Assembly: GCA_003439945.1 (NCBI GenBank)
Contig: QVRM01001471.1
Coordinates: 32,501 to 96,500, forward strand
Direction: 5' to 3'
Origin: Dermanyssus gallinae
Taxonomy: Eukaryota > Arthropoda > Arachnida > Mesostigmata > Dermanyssidae
Length of the DNA: 64,000 nt
Shown: piece after piece, positions 11,544-22,474 of the stretch
How positions within the stretch are numbered: position 1 is the first letter of the stretch
Layout: each line of letters begins with the position of its first letter
Notes under the pieces: model-generated
Database searches by the model: none
What the model saw: only the letters and a program-made list of their open reading frames with translations
Told to the model about the DNA's origin: nothing
Position numbers and translations under genes: made by a program

Positions 11544-12539
11544 ATAGGTCTGTCTAGCCACAACATAGTGAGGATGGTCGGCCGGGTCAAAGTACTATCG
11601 AGCCTTTCATGACTAGAGTAACGGACAGGGTATGTGAGGGGTGAAATAGTGGTTGGCACATGCAACGGCCGATGTTAATGACAACAACGATAAAATGTTC
11701 CGGTCGACGTGTGTATTAGCTCGGTTGATAAACGACGCGTATTCCAGTATGTAGCCTGGTTTGCTACCATCATGATAAACTGCCATAAATGTTAAAGTCA
11801 GCAACTGCCTTAGTAACAGTTCATTGGCACCATACCTATTGCTATTGTTATTATTATTGCTGCTGCCAGAAGCGGTGCCGTCAGCAAAATGAGCCGAGAA
11901 AAAGAAAGTTTCTAGTAGATATTCTGTGAAAATCACTAAATGTGTGCGGGTGTTGATGACCATCCCCGTATCCAGTATGTGAATGTTGCCTGGATTTCAA
12001 CCGAGAAAATGAAAAACATTGATTATGTTAGACTTCCTCACCATTGGAATGGCCGAACCAGGAACCTACTTTCAAATAGACTTAAGAACGGTCTAATACT
12101 GCAATTCGTAAAAATTGTATGACTTCAAGCAACAGTTAGAAAAAAAGCTACAAACGATGACAAATATCCTATATATAGTCTACATTACATATCTAATAAT
12201 AATAATAATTACATTGGAGACACTCGGCTCCTTCAGCAAAGGTACAGCGTCAAAATTCTGAAAGATGCTGGAAAACGTATAGACGACGTTACGGGCGCGA
12301 GACCTGTATAATAATAATAATATTATTATATATACTACAATAGGTAATCTGTTACGACGCTATAGGAACATGCTTCTCACTTGCACGTTGGGAGGTCATG
12401 TTCGTGTATTATGCTGGCCCGAAAATGTGTAAATATGTTAAAACGCACGCATGTCAAATCTCGGCAATTATTTTTCGCGTTTGGTTCAAAGAGGTGAAAA
12501 AACGAGGTTCGGCAATTTTTAAAATGCCAAAAATATAAA
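11544..12539. other. No recognisable gene; short ATT/TAA runs
   Basis: Contains short triplet runs near 11845, 12195 and 12310 (the last a small ATAATAATAATATTATTAT palindrome). The start of a mariner copy may extend back to about 12330 but is not recognisable there. Confidence 0.4.
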
Positions 12540-13340
12540 ACCAACGAATCTGCATCAAGTCTTACGTAAAGGACCAGAACATATGCTCTAAAATGGTGCG
12601 CATGTTCGAAACAGCTTATATTGATCATGCAGGAACGCTGTGTAAACGCGGTACCGTCAATTTCGCGACGGTAGCATCGCAATCGAAGATGACTCCCGTT
12701 CGGAAAGGCCTTTGACGTCAATTACAAAAGAAAACGTTAAAAGGGTTTGTCATTTACTACTCAACAATAGCCGAATTACTATCAGGAAGATAGCTAACGA
12801 ATTAGAGATGTCTTATGGATCAGTTGGTAACAGCCTTGACCGATACTTTATTCGGCAGAAGACTGGAAGCGAGGCTCGATCCATATATGTTGATTTTTTA
12901 GAAAATAGACGCTCGTCAGGAAAGTTCGAAAGGAAATCCTCCAAGAAGTGCCTGCAAGGAGAGAGCCGACTAAAGAAATTCAGACATGGCAAACCCAAGA
13001 CTAATGTTCTGTTAACTGTTTATTTCGACTCTAAGGGAATCATCTTCCATTCGTTTTTGCTACCTGGCTCTATGGCCAGTAAAAAATCCTACTGCAAATT
13101 TTAAAGAAGATTGCGAGAACCTCCGGCGCCAGACGCCTAAACTCTGAGAAAACAAATCTTGGATCTTCCATTACGACAACGGGCCGATGCACACATCGTT
13201 ACTGAGTTCGGATTATTTGTTTAAATATGCGATTTATTATTTCCGCAACTTCCCTATTCGCCGGATATGACTTCTCGTGACTTACTCCAGTTCCCGCGCA
13301 TAAAAAAAATAAAAAAACAGCGTTTCTAGACTATAGGAGA
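12540..13340 (+). pseudogene. Decayed mariner transposase (DD34D type)
   Basis: Successive frames match mariner transposase in order: an N-terminal piece with MVRMFETAY (about 12595), IEDDSRS.RP (about 12680), a second helix-turn-helix in TIRKIANELEMSYGSV, VLLTVYFDSKGIIFHSFL (about 13000), HYDNGPMHTSLL, the second-aspartate motif (about 13175), and PYSPDMTSRD (about 13250), the DD34D motif. A large piece between the HTH and catalytic parts is missing and there are several frameshifts and stops. The family cuts and pastes at TA; this copy cannot make protein. No TIRs were resolved. Confidence 0.85.
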
Positions 13341-13539
13341 AAAAATATTTTTGCAGGAGCAACTCAACTCCGAAATACGCATATAATTTTATTTTTTAGA
13401 AGTAAGAAAGGAAGTAGCACAAGTGCAATGCATCGGGTGGGAGTTATTTTAAGGGGAACAAAAGCACTTTGAAAAATTAAATAAATATATATATTTTTTT
13501 AATAAAAAATGCATCAGCACTTTTCGATCCGTGCTTGCT

Positions 13540-13670
13540 GCTGAATATCGAAAAGCGGCTGATTCTAGCCAGCAGAATTCAAAGAGCAGGAGATTTCCTT
13601 AGCCCGCGCCTGCCGCAGGATGTGCAGCAGGGCAATGCGGCCTCGGTTCAAGGAAGTCTCCAGAGATTTT
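13540..13670 (+). pseudogene. LINE C-terminal tail fragment
   Basis: The translation ends ...DVQQGNAASVQGSL, the same C-terminal signature as the minus-strand fragment at 31424-31730 (...DIQRGNSASVQGTL). This tail is found after the reverse transcriptase in several LINE families. No RT is attached, consistent with 5' truncation. It lies directly between mariner and foldback relics. Confidence 0.6.
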
Positions 13671-13689
13671 TGGACCCTACAGTGAGCCA

Positions 13690-14540
13690 TAACGACGTAC
13701 ATGTTTCCGGAAACCCGGCGGTTAGGTCCCACATTTTATGCAAAATAAAAGTATATATATTAAAATATTTTCATGCACTTATTCTGGACATCCCACCAAA
13801 AAATCGTAATTACTCCGCAACCACAGCTCGCATTGCCATAAGTTTGGTACCAAAATGATCGTCATGAAATGCGCATGAATCTGTTAGTTTAGAGCGCTGT
13901 AAGTGGTCGTAAGGTAATGATTTTGAGGTATTGGGCGTGAAGGTTAATAAAATAACTTCATTTTGGCGAATTCTCTTCTAAGCGACCATGTAGCATCTTC
14001 TGACCGGCCTTATGAGTTCTTCGAAAGAAGCAGAATTCTCACGAACACGGCGGTGTGTTTAGCTTCTGTCTAGGAAACCTGGTTGTCTCGCAACAGCACA
14101 TTCTATGCTCCTATGTCGGGCAAAAACACCAATGTCACAAATTGTAGTAATTTAACTCTCATTCCGAAACAGGGCCTCTTAGAGACCATGTTCCATTGGA
14201 AAAAATATTTGCCTCAACGAGCTCTACAATTCCATATATCGTTGCTTAGTGACTTGAAACTACGTAACGCAGCACCATCACCTTGATACGAAAATGATAG
14301 GCATTAAATTTGCTATTGCGTGAGAGTGGTCTTTCGGACGTACATTTTTGGTCGCAATGGAAAAATTTTACGATTTTTCATAAAAAAGCGTTAACGTAAA
14401 ATATCGACTCCATGACTTTCCTTAATCTGGGTATTAGCTTTTTGCTACGCAAGCTAGTGAAGTGTCTTCCGTTGTGCAGAATTTTCCTCCGAACATGCCC
14501 AAACTTTGCTAAATACGACTACTCTTCTTTCGTTAACCAA
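13690..14540. repeat. Diverged relatives of the 9.5-10.4 kb foldback element
   Basis: The minus strand of about 14100-14540 matches the left arm of the foldback element in order: CCCAGATTAAGGAAAGTCAT, TTTTACGTTAACGC, CCATTGCGACCAAAAA, GCAATAGCAAATTTAATGCC and GGTGATGGTGCTGCGT. 13780-13860 matches the same arm in the opposite sense (CCAAAAAATCGTAATTACTCC; TTTGGTACCAAAATGAT). Together they suggest a second, more decayed foldback copy. The 60-codon frames inside are chance. Confidence 0.65.
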
Positions 14541-14789
14541 CTTTCGAAACCCTTTAGCAGGCTTTTTAAACACGCTAGAGTATCTAATCATTTCATCAAA
14601 CTATTTATTTTGCCGCAATTACACTGTTTATAAATCCATGTATAAAAGAAAAAATAGTAATTTTACTGCTGCTCGTAGACAAGGCATTTCCCTTTTCCAT
14701 TCTAACGTAAAAATGTACTTTTAACCAGTTCTACGATCATTTAAAAGTTTTGCAATAAATGATTCGATAATCTGTATATACTCTGTATG

Positions 14790-15480
14790 CGACGTTTATT
14801 CGCTCTTGGCATGAGGCACATTTCTATGTCGGCGCTCCGGATTCTCTCTAGTGCAGCTTTGTTTCCACCATTTCCCATTGCAGCCATGTATGGTATTAGA
14901 AGCCATCTTCGCTATGTGCGGCCCAGCGTTGTCATGTTAAAAAATAACGCCTCTCCTTGTGAGGAGACTGGTTTACGCAACACTGTCAAGCAGTGTAGAC
15001 TTCCGCGTGATGACCGTGTTTGTAACCAAACAATCATACCGAGGCTGGTGCTGCAGCAGAGAAAAGCATGTCGAAAAACGCGCAGTGTTTTGCGCCTCGG
15101 TGAGGGTGATCCCACCTTCCAATTTTGTAAACTCCGCCTGTTGAGCGTAAATGCGCTCTAACGGCGTGATCGGTCATCAACCCGCGCGATACGACTAATC
15201 GATGGGTTTTCTTCAATCACTGTCTTCTTCCATTCTCTATCAAACGTAAAGGGTCTTCCTGGAGGAAGGACATGTTTGAGATCAAGATCCCCTGACCGAA
15301 ATTTAATGAGCCAAGGTTCCACTGTACGAATCGTCACAGATAAGGGCCTGAAAGAAGTACATACCTCGGCAGTTCTTTTCGCCGTGATGTCTCCGAATTT
15401 TAATTATAAAAGTAAATCGTACGCATTTGCCCACGAGGGACGTTTCAAAAACGTGCAGAATTTCTTCTAACCCAAGAACA
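14790..15480 (-). pseudogene. Decayed mariner transposase (mauritiana-like)
   Basis: Minus-strand translations in shifting frames recall mariner/SETMAR transposase: DLDLKHVLPPGRPFTFD (about 15280), TEAQNTARFSTCFSLLQ (about 15090) and, in another frame, DNAGPHIA (about 14920), the second catalytic aspartate region. At least three frame changes and stop codons make it dead. The 60-124 codon frames on either strand here are fragments or shadows of this relic. Confidence 0.75.
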
Positions 15481-15588
15481 TGAATCATCTTTGGTGTGGC
15501 GCACAGTCCTTCTGGCTGGCTTGTATTACTGCCGTTACTAGCGGAGCACAAACATTGGAAAAACGGTAACCGCAAAAACGTGCATCTA

Positions 15589-15594
<6 letters not shown>

Positions 15595-15633
<39 letters not shown>
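15595..15633. repeat. (TA)n microsatellite
   Basis: About 19 TA units, then degenerate TAATA. Confidence 0.95.
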
Positions 15634-15638
<5 letters not shown>

Positions 15639-15886
15639 ATATAATATTGCATAGTCTCTTATTTAAATTTATTTTAGAAGCTTTTCCGCGTGTTGCCAGC
15701 AGTCAGCACTTTCTTCATTTTCCACTATGTATGTAGCATCTACGCCAATTTGATTTTGGTTCGTAAAGAAGTCGCTTGTTTAGAGTCATTGTTAATACCT
15801 TTCTTTTTCAATAAGAGTCAAGGCCGGCGCGTCCTTGGCTAGATTACGTTAAGTGGAAATATATCTATGTTACGGAAGGAAGATTC

Positions 15887-15920
15887 ATTTACACAAGAAC
15901 GGACTAGTTCTTGTGTAAAT
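15887..15920. repeat. Perfect 14-bp palindrome, 6-nt loop
   Basis: ATTTACACAAGAAC (15887-15900) and its exact reverse complement (15907-15920) flank GGACTA. No T-run follows on either strand, so it does not look like a simple terminator. It could be a protein-binding palindrome or the remnant of a small foldback element. Confidence 0.85.
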
Positions 15921-16565
15921 AAATCTGTGCCTAACTGCCACAAACTGAAACCCTAGTGCCGTTTGGCGTACAATTCTAAAAGTAGTGTATAGCGACGAGC
16001 TTTATTCTGCACAACATGCTGAAGCCGAACGCCTAGCGATAGTTGCGAAGGTAATTATTCTTTAATATATGGTCCTGGGTACTATTTAGGTAGGATTAGT
16101 GATCATACCGGTCCCTTTATATTTACACCCTTGATTGATTTTTAGCATCTATTGGTTAACATCATAGTGAGTTGCAGAGCCACTGCAACATTATCTTATG
16201 TATTCGGTCATCCTCTCGAAGCAAATTGGTACATCCACACTATTTAACTTTGCGTAAGGTGTATATGGTGTATATAATATTGTAAATCATCTAAAGTCTT
16301 TGGCGGGAAAAGCAAACATGTGTCAATCAATATCTCCAACCACCACCACGGACACAGTGTTAGTTTCTCGGAGGAAGAACTATGCCTATCGCCAAGGAAG
16401 AGCTTTCTAAGAAAAACAGAAAGGCGGGAAAAGTCAGAAAAGAAGGTATTTCAAATGGCCGTGCAAACAGCCTGTGTGAGCAAGATAAGCAGTTAAACAA
16501 CAGAGTGATGAACGGCCCTAATCAGCTGCACACACGTCGTTATTCGCGTAAGTGATCAGCAACCG

Positions 16566-16567
<2 letters not shown>

Positions 16568-16598
<31 letters not shown>
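16568..16598. repeat. (TA)n microsatellite
   Basis: About 15 TA units. Confidence 0.95.
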
Positions 16599-16601
<3 letters not shown>

Positions 16602-16888
16602 ATATTTATGTATACACTGAAATGTCATAAACGACCAGGCCCAGAGGACTTGAGAGCTCTCAAAAGTCAATGGCAAAAGTATACGTGTGCACATACCAAG
16701 GCGTCCAATGACAGGCTTAACTGGGCTGTAACGCCCATTCAAATACGACACAATAACGATATATTTAAGAATATAATACGTCCAAAAACACAGTAAACCT
16801 ACCACTGTTGCGCAACAATTGAAAGAGCGTACGATAGTGGATGGCATTTTCTCGACGTACGTAATGACTGTAGGCTGTGCAGAGAAAA

Positions 16889-16889
<1 letters not shown>

Positions 16890-16935
<46 letters not shown>
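16890..16935. repeat. (TA)n microsatellite
   Basis: About 23 TA units. Confidence 0.95.
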
Positions 16936-16938
<3 letters not shown>

Positions 16939-17143
16939 GAATATATACATACATGCATATATGCGTTAAACTGACACTGGCGACAGCAATATGAGTCTGC
17001 CGATAGCTGCGACATGCTTTAGAGTCCTAAAAGAAATATACGCTATGTACAAATAGTAATCCTCTCTTGTATATCCTTCTGCAGTCAACCGATTGTACGG
17101 CTTCTGCAAAATGTGAATACTGACGTATTACTGCAATACTTGT

Positions 17144-17146
<3 letters not shown>

Positions 17147-17187
<41 letters not shown>
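17147..17187. repeat. (TA)n microsatellite
   Basis: About 20 TA units running into CATATGTGTGTGTG. Confidence 0.95.
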
Positions 17188-17192
<5 letters not shown>

Positions 17193-17642
17193 GTGTGTGT
17201 GTGCGTGACTTTGCATAACGCAAGGCAGTAGTTTCTTTCAAATCCATCTCGCGTGTCAAGTGTTGTTACGGGCGCGCTAAAGCTATAAAGTATTCTGTAA
17301 CAAGGCAACCACACGCACGCTATAAATCCCGGCCAGTGACAGCCTGCCACCCAGCCAGCCAGACGGATACATAAACCATTCTGGGCCGTCGACACAGAAA
17401 TCACTTTAAGCAACGGCACACGTTGAAGAGCTACAGCGATGACAGCTGACTGCCCCGCCATTCTAGAGAGGCTGGGGAAAAAACTCCTCGGATAACAACA
17501 ACCTAGTAGATAGCATAGGCAGCGTATGTATGCGTAACGTCCGGGTATGCAAAACGCAACCTTGATGACCGGCCGGCTGGCCGTACACGCTTTCGTTTCC
17601 AATTTAAGTTAATGTATGTCGATACTGTACACCGAATGCGGC

Positions 17643-17912
17643 AAAACAACAACAACAACAGCAACAACAACAACATTAACACCAACAACAACAACGGCAA
17701 CAGCAACAACAACAACTACATTAGCAACAACAGCGACAACAACAACAACAACTACAACAACAACAACAACAACAACAACAATAACAGCAACAACAACAAC
17801 GGCAACAGCAACAACTACATTAGCAACAACAGCGACAACAACAACTACAACTACATTAGCAACAACAGCAACAACGACTACAACTACATTAGCAACAACA
17901 GCAACAACGACC
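17643..17912. repeat. CAA-rich compound minisatellite
   Basis: CAA/CAG triplets with a recurring larger unit that includes ACTACATTAGCAACAACAGC, seen four times (about 17713, 17813, 17850 and 17882). All frames stay open and give poly-Asn, poly-Thr or poly-Val, so the open frames are a by-product of the repeat. Confidence 0.9.
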
Positions 17913-17939
17913 ATTCTCCCCTTCACGGGGATCAGGTGA

Positions 17940-18571
17940 ATTTAATATGTGCATAATATACGTCAGCTACAAAGTACAAACCGCAATGCAGTAATTGAAG
18001 AGCGGGGGCAGCGAGAGAGAAAGCAAGGTAAACTCCTCACGTATTGAATTTTGTTTGGCATTTTCTAGAGTCGCTGAAACTGGAGTTTAGAATATTGAAG
18101 AAATACGAGTCTGGCGCTACGTAACAACGTTTGTCGACAACGTAATAATCATTGCGAAAATACCGTCGTCGCATTCAAACGGCTGAGTTTGTACAAGTTT
18201 GTATCTCACCTTAAGCAAACTGCATGTCAAACCTGCACTTGACCTTCTAATACGATATATAGAAAAGCGCTTTGTGATGCTGGAAGTTGACGCGTCGCTC
18301 AAGATGTCTCTTGCTAGATAAATATATACATATACGAGCATTACTGGCTGCGTGTGTCTGCCGCATTCACATTGCTTAAACTCTTGTATAACATTGTAAA
18401 ATCAAAACACCGAAATCTCCTATATCGGTGTGAATATTTATAGTGATTGATTATTAGTATTAAATACTAGGTTCTACGGCTAATATTCGAATACGTTAGT
18501 GTCTTTATTATAGTGTTAACAATATCAGTAGGATATAGTACAAACTATAATTTATGTGACTTTATGTGAAC

Positions 18572-18574
<3 letters not shown>
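17940..18574. other. No recognisable feature
   Basis: AT-rich. Motif-free frames only. Confidence 0.4.

Positions 18575-18605
<31 letters not shown>
18575..18605. repeat. (TA)n at the 3' end of a LINE
   Basis: About 15 TA units directly after the last recognisable base of the minus-strand LINE at 18606-19440. It may be that element's 3' tail, as other LINEs carry simple-repeat tails. Confidence 0.8.
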
Positions 18606-18609
<4 letters not shown>

Positions 18610-19440
18610 GAATGCACTAACAGAGACGCTTTAAAACGCAGCTAATAAAGTTTCACTTAAACTATCGCGTTTTATTTCTGGCTCCTCCTTCCACCAAACA
18701 TGGCATGCCCCATTTTTCTCAGTTTGGAAGAGTGGCAGGTTCCAGTCCTGCCAAAGTGCAATGGCAAAGCCTCCTCCTGAGATCTCCGCCTTCTTGATCA
18801 CGGTGGTCCCGGCCACGTTGTTCCCCTTGATCGGGGCAAATTTTTAGAAAACACTCAAGCTAGGAGTAAACTATAATATTGGCCAAAGATTGAACGCAGT
18901 GTCTTTTAAAGCTTTTTTAATGGAGGAGGAGTGAAATGCTTTAAGCAGTAACGCTTCACTCTCTGTCAGCCCGGCTCTCCTTTTAATAGTTCCACGAGCC
19001 GACAGGAGAAGTGGTGAGTGTTCTTTGGATCAATTGGCCGAAGACATCTCAAGGTTTGACCCTATAGCCATAATACTGCGTCCCTCCACCTGCGAAACGG
19101 TTCTTCTAGAGGTACATCCATTTTCTGTCCTTTCTTTTGCAAATCTGTCTCTCCTGAGGCGCTCCAGGTGCCCCTTTCTAACCACCTCTCGTGACACTGC
19201 AGCTCCTTTATGCCAGTTATAGATGCCTTCACAAATGAATTGCACAAATTGTTCAATTCCCTGAGTAGGCAAGTCCCGAGGGTTCGTACAATTTAGCTCT
19301 CTGTCCAACTTCAATCGGTCCAGCAGTTTTCTTTTAGCCTCTATTCTGACTTGCGCAAAGACCGGACAGACCAACAGAGTATGGGCAGCGCCGTCTACGA
19401 AGTCTTTGTCACAGTGTACCTATGAAGTGTCTGAGAAGGC
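18606..19440 (-). pseudogene. LINE 3' end (I/R1-like C-terminus and 3' UTR)
   Basis: At the upstream end the translation reads HCDKDFVDGAAHTLLVCPVF, the Cys/His-rich motif typical of the C-terminus of I- and R1-type LINE proteins. A continuous 114-codon, Arg/Lys-rich tail follows to about 19030, including IEQFVQFICEGIYNWH. The remaining 400 bp look like 3' UTR; a 61-codon open frame at 18631-18816 reads cleanly (GGGFAIALWQDWNLPLF) and is unexplained. There is no endonuclease or RT, so it is a 5'-truncated copy. Confidence 0.6.
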
Positions 19441-19520
19441 TTTTTCGATCCTTGACAGATATGTCTGACTTGCGTCAGAAAGTGATCAACCTCTCCGCCG
19501 TATGTCTTTCAAAGCTAGCT

Positions 19521-19525
<5 letters not shown>

Positions 19526-19584
<59 letters not shown>
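19526..19584. repeat. (TA)n microsatellite
   Basis: About 29 TA units, 85 bp beyond the LINE fragment. Confidence 0.95.
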
Positions 19585-19585
<1 letters not shown>

Positions 19586-20717
19586 CCTGTCTATGAGATC
19601 AAATTTGCTATTCGTAACTTAATTAATTGTTAGGGCGTTTTCTGCTTTGCTTGACTTTAGCGTCGGACCGGGACCGGCATGGCCTTAGGGCGATTCACCG
19701 ACAGAGGTTTGACACTCTGTGTACATAATAGACATAATAAAATGAGAACACTTCTCTTTTACAAGTGTGTAGTCAGTTGGCGCATACTTTAAAGATTCGC
19801 AATAATAGCATCTTTTCTATAAACTGCAGCTGCGGTTTTGTGTTTACCGTGTTGTTTTGATTATCGTCAATGTTGATGTTTTATTAATGCTGCTGTCTTT
19901 GCTGTCTTGCTCGTGTTGTTAGTGTTACAGGCAATTTTGTTTATTTTTGTTGTTGTTGCTTCTGCCGTATCCGTTATGATTGCCTAAGTAGGCAAAGTGC
20001 ACTTAAAAAGTAGTTTGGCAATGCATACGGTGCATAATTGCCATCCATTACTTACCAACTGGCATTTTGTAATGCTGCACGCTTTAAACTAAGTTAACAG
20101 GGTCGAGTTGTAGCATAGTCATCGAGTGGCAACAAACTAAACAATGCAAGCCAGAAAGTGAACTAAATGTCACTTAGTTTCGATGCTCTTTAGAGTTTTA
20201 GATTACAGTCAGATTGTGCGATGTGTTAACCACTTAATGAGGACATATATATAGATATATCTTTATTACAATCAAACCAATCAAATTCACTGCAAGTATT
20301 CGCCCCTGGAATTTTCATAGAGACTAGTAAAATGCTTTTAAGCGTGATTAGGAACATCTTATTTAGATAAATAGGCTGGATTATAATGGGAAAGGAAGCT
20401 ATACAATGCACTCTTAAGAACTATCGCCCGTCCCCTAAAATTCAGGAACAACAGATACAAAGGTACCTGTTATTAGGCAAGGACATTTCGCACAGTGCGT
20501 TTTCTGTTCGCCGATGAGTATATCTCGAGATCCGTTTACAGTTCACTGCATATGGCCTGCGAATCGACCCATGTCTTGCGACCTCCCGGCAGGACCTCAG
20601 CAAAAAATGCGCATCCTATCGCCGATGTACGATGTATCATCAGCACGCCTATGGCGAAAACATGCTTTCGTATTTCGTGTGAGCGCTGCCGTCAGCACCA
20701 TGTGTAATATGTAGACG
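19585..20717. other. No recognisable feature
   Basis: AT-rich. A GTTGTTGTT...TATCCGTT segment near 19940-19975 resembles those at 1-50 and 5485. No gene seen. Confidence 0.4.
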
Positions 20718-22262
20718 TCAGACGGATACGGTCCCTGTTCTACCACAACGCAAATTGTCGCTCTGGTAAGTGAGGGTGCAAGTGCCGTCTGGCATATACT
20801 GAGAACAGCGTACTATAAACGAAAACCTAAAGGGCTGTAGGCCACCGATACGGTGTGCGTGTGTTAACAAGACGCTCATCTGGAAGTCTAGCATTCGTGG
20901 GTCCGAGAATAATTGGGGGGAGAAAAGGACAATATTGTGCATATGTGCCTGTTGTACGAACCCTTCAAGACTCGTCGAGCCCGTTGACGACGTACTCCGC
21001 GATGGCGTAGTAGTCCGCGCTACCGAACGTTTGGTGGTGTTCGAATCGCGAATTTCCGGGCCACTTGCGATTTTCAGCGTCCTACGGTTTTTGATATTGT
21101 CGTCGTCGTTGTTGTTGTTGTTGTTGTTATTGGCGGTGGTGGTGGTGGTGGTGTTGGTATTGTTGCTGCGGCTGCCGCCTTGACCTGTGTCGTCGTTGCA
21201 ATGGTCACGATCGACAGTCTTCGATATCACTTCGACCTTCTGGGGCGGGTCTTGCGCGACTTTTTGAAGGTCGGTCAATTTGGTGACGTCTAGTCGACGC
21301 ATCGGACCCGTCGCATTGCGGCTTTCGTTGCGCCGCCAGGAAGCGCGGACACCGGCGATGCCGCCCGGCAGCACGAGCGAAACCGTTGACCGTGATCCGT
21401 GACGGGTGACGCCGGTGGCGATCGGGGATCGACAACCTGCCGCCATAGCGTCGCCAATCTCGGCGGCCCCGACGGCCCCGTCGGGCACGTCGACGCTGGC
21501 CCGCTGCGGTAGCGGGGGCAAACTTTTGGCGCGACGCAGCAACGACGCCGAATGATAGGCGTTCTTTGGAATCTGTAGATCGGCGACGCTCGTGAGCGTC
21601 GGCGGCCGGCGTGGTCTTCGCTGGGCCGCCGGGCCGGGGCCGGTGGGGCGGGTGCAGCACGACTGGCTGGGGTCGGCGTTCGGCGTCCGACGCTGTCGTC
21701 GGAACAGGTCCTCGACATAGAGCGAGGCGCGATCCGACCACAACGAGATACTTCGTTGAACCTTCGACTGATGCTTTAGTTGCCGGCGACGTTGTCGCTT
21801 CTTGATCATTTCCTGCATTCGCTTCTGCGACGGGCCCTGGTAGGAGAAGAGCAGCGGGCCGATTGCCGCTCCTCCACCAACACCACAACCACCACTTCCT
21901 GTACCACCGGCACCACCACCACATCTGCGTTCATTGCCACTTCCACTTCCACGTCCACCATTGCCGCTGGTCGTCGAATACTTAGTTGGTAAGTGGCGTG
22001 CCTTTTGTTGTTGTTGTTGTTGTTGTTGCTGCTGCTGCATTTTCTTGCCGTCAGCGTGTACGCTTTCATTTTCATGGCTTCTACTACTATTACTATTACT
22101 ACTGCTACTACTAATACTACTACCTTTGCTCATACTACAACTCAATACTAGCTCGCTCCGATGTGTCGATTGGCGGCGACCCGCTCCGCTCCAGCCGAGG
22201 GCGTTGCCGACTATGATGACGCTAGTGGCGGGCGGTGCGGCCGCAGTGCTTCCTGTAGTCAT
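20718..22262 (-). CDS. Candidate host exon: long low-complexity basic protein, unknown function
   Basis: An open frame from an ATG at 22262 runs 514 codons on the minus strand in the most GC-rich part of the window. Features in order: Ser-rich tract (about 48-62), an 11-Gln tract (about 76-86), Gly-rich tract (about 100-135), a basic nuclear-localisation-like segment RQRRRQLKHQ (about 155-165), a Pro/Arg-rich region, RRAKSLPPLPQR (about 245), and Thr and Asn tracts (about 370-385). I recognise no family. The last 150 or so codons overlap tRNA-like sequence at 20851-21065, so the true exon may end earlier; ACAG/GTCAAG at 21185/21184 is one possible, weak donor. Composition suggests a disordered nuclear or signalling protein, which is inference. 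A long non-coding transcript is the alternative. Confidence 0.5.
   Translation of the reverse strand: MTTGSTAAAPPATSVIIVGNALGWSGAGRRQSTHRSELVLSCSMSKGSSISSSSSNSNSSRSHENESVHADGKKMQQQQQQQQQQQKARHLPTKYSTTSGNGGRGSGSGNERRCGGGAGGTGSGGCGVGGGAAIGPLLFSYQGPSQKRMQEMIKKRQRRRQLKHQSKVQRSISLWSDRASLYVEDLFRRQRRTPNADPSQSCCTRPTGPGPAAQRRPRRPPTLTSVADLQIPKNAYHSASLLRRAKSLPPLPQRASVDVPDGAVGAAEIGDAMAAGCRSPIATGVTRHGSRSTVSLVLPGGIAGVRASWRRNESRNATGPMRRLDVTKLTDLQKVAQDPPQKVEVISKTVDRDHCNDDTGQGGSRSNNTNTTTTTTANNNNNNNNDDDNIKNRRTLKIASGPEIRDSNTTKRSVARTTTPSRSTSSTGSTSLEGFVQQAHMHNIVLFSPQLFSDPRMLDFQMSVLLTHAHRIGGLQPFRFSFIVRCSQYMPDGTCTLTYQSDNLRCGRTGTVSV
20851..21065 (+). mobile_element. Two tRNA-like segments, possible SINE
   Basis: At about 21000-21057 the plus strand has an A-box-like TGGCGTAGTAG and a B-box-like GTTCGAATC spaced as in tRNA-derived SINEs. 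A second segment at about 20851-20903 has GTGGGTCCGAGAA, also B-box-like. Neither matches SINE families 1 or 2 here. No target duplication was resolved, so the SINE call is tentative. Confidence 0.35.
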
Positions 22263-22360
22263 CGTGAGAACGTACTGCGAGACACATGGGTACGTACGGC
22301 AGGACCTCGTCTCCCGTCTGCGCCCTGCCGAGATCCGACGAGATCACGAGACACGCCAAC

Positions 22361-22474
22361 GATGAGCAGAAGCACGCCAGATGAGCCGAAGCACGCCAGA
22401 TGAGCCGAAGCACGCCAGATGAGCCGAAGCACGCCAGATGAGCCAAAGCACGCCAGATGAGCCAAAGCACGCCA
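22361..22474. repeat. 19-bp tandem repeat, six units
   Basis: Exact register GATGAGCCGAAGCACGCCA with units at 22361, 22380, 22399, 22418, 22437 and 22456. Unit 1 has AG for CG and units 5-6 have CA for CG. It lies 99 bp upstream of the candidate start codon of the minus-strand frame, in its possible 5' UTR or promoter. It generates repetitive minus-strand frames that are not called. Confidence 0.95.

Larger units (their letters stand above)
15921..17642. other. Gene-free stretch with three (TA)n arrays
   Basis: The long minus-strand frames here (165 and 191 codons) read through (TA)n as YIYIYI and have no domains, so they are not called. TA arrays lie at 16568-16598, 16890-16935 and 17147-17187, the last followed by a (GT)n run. 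Confidence 0.5.

Noticed and set aside
16518..17602. Minus-strand frames of 165 and 191 codons
   Set aside because: They owe their length to (TA)n read as YIYIYI and have no domain or plausible start context.
17609..17956. Poly-Val, poly-Asn and poly-Thr frames
   Set aside because: All derive from the CAA-rich minisatellite and are open in every register.
21205..21924. 239-codon minus frame and 142-codon frame inside the GC-rich exon
   Set aside because: They overlap the longer 514-codon frame in other registers. High GC lowers stop-codon frequency, giving long shadow frames.
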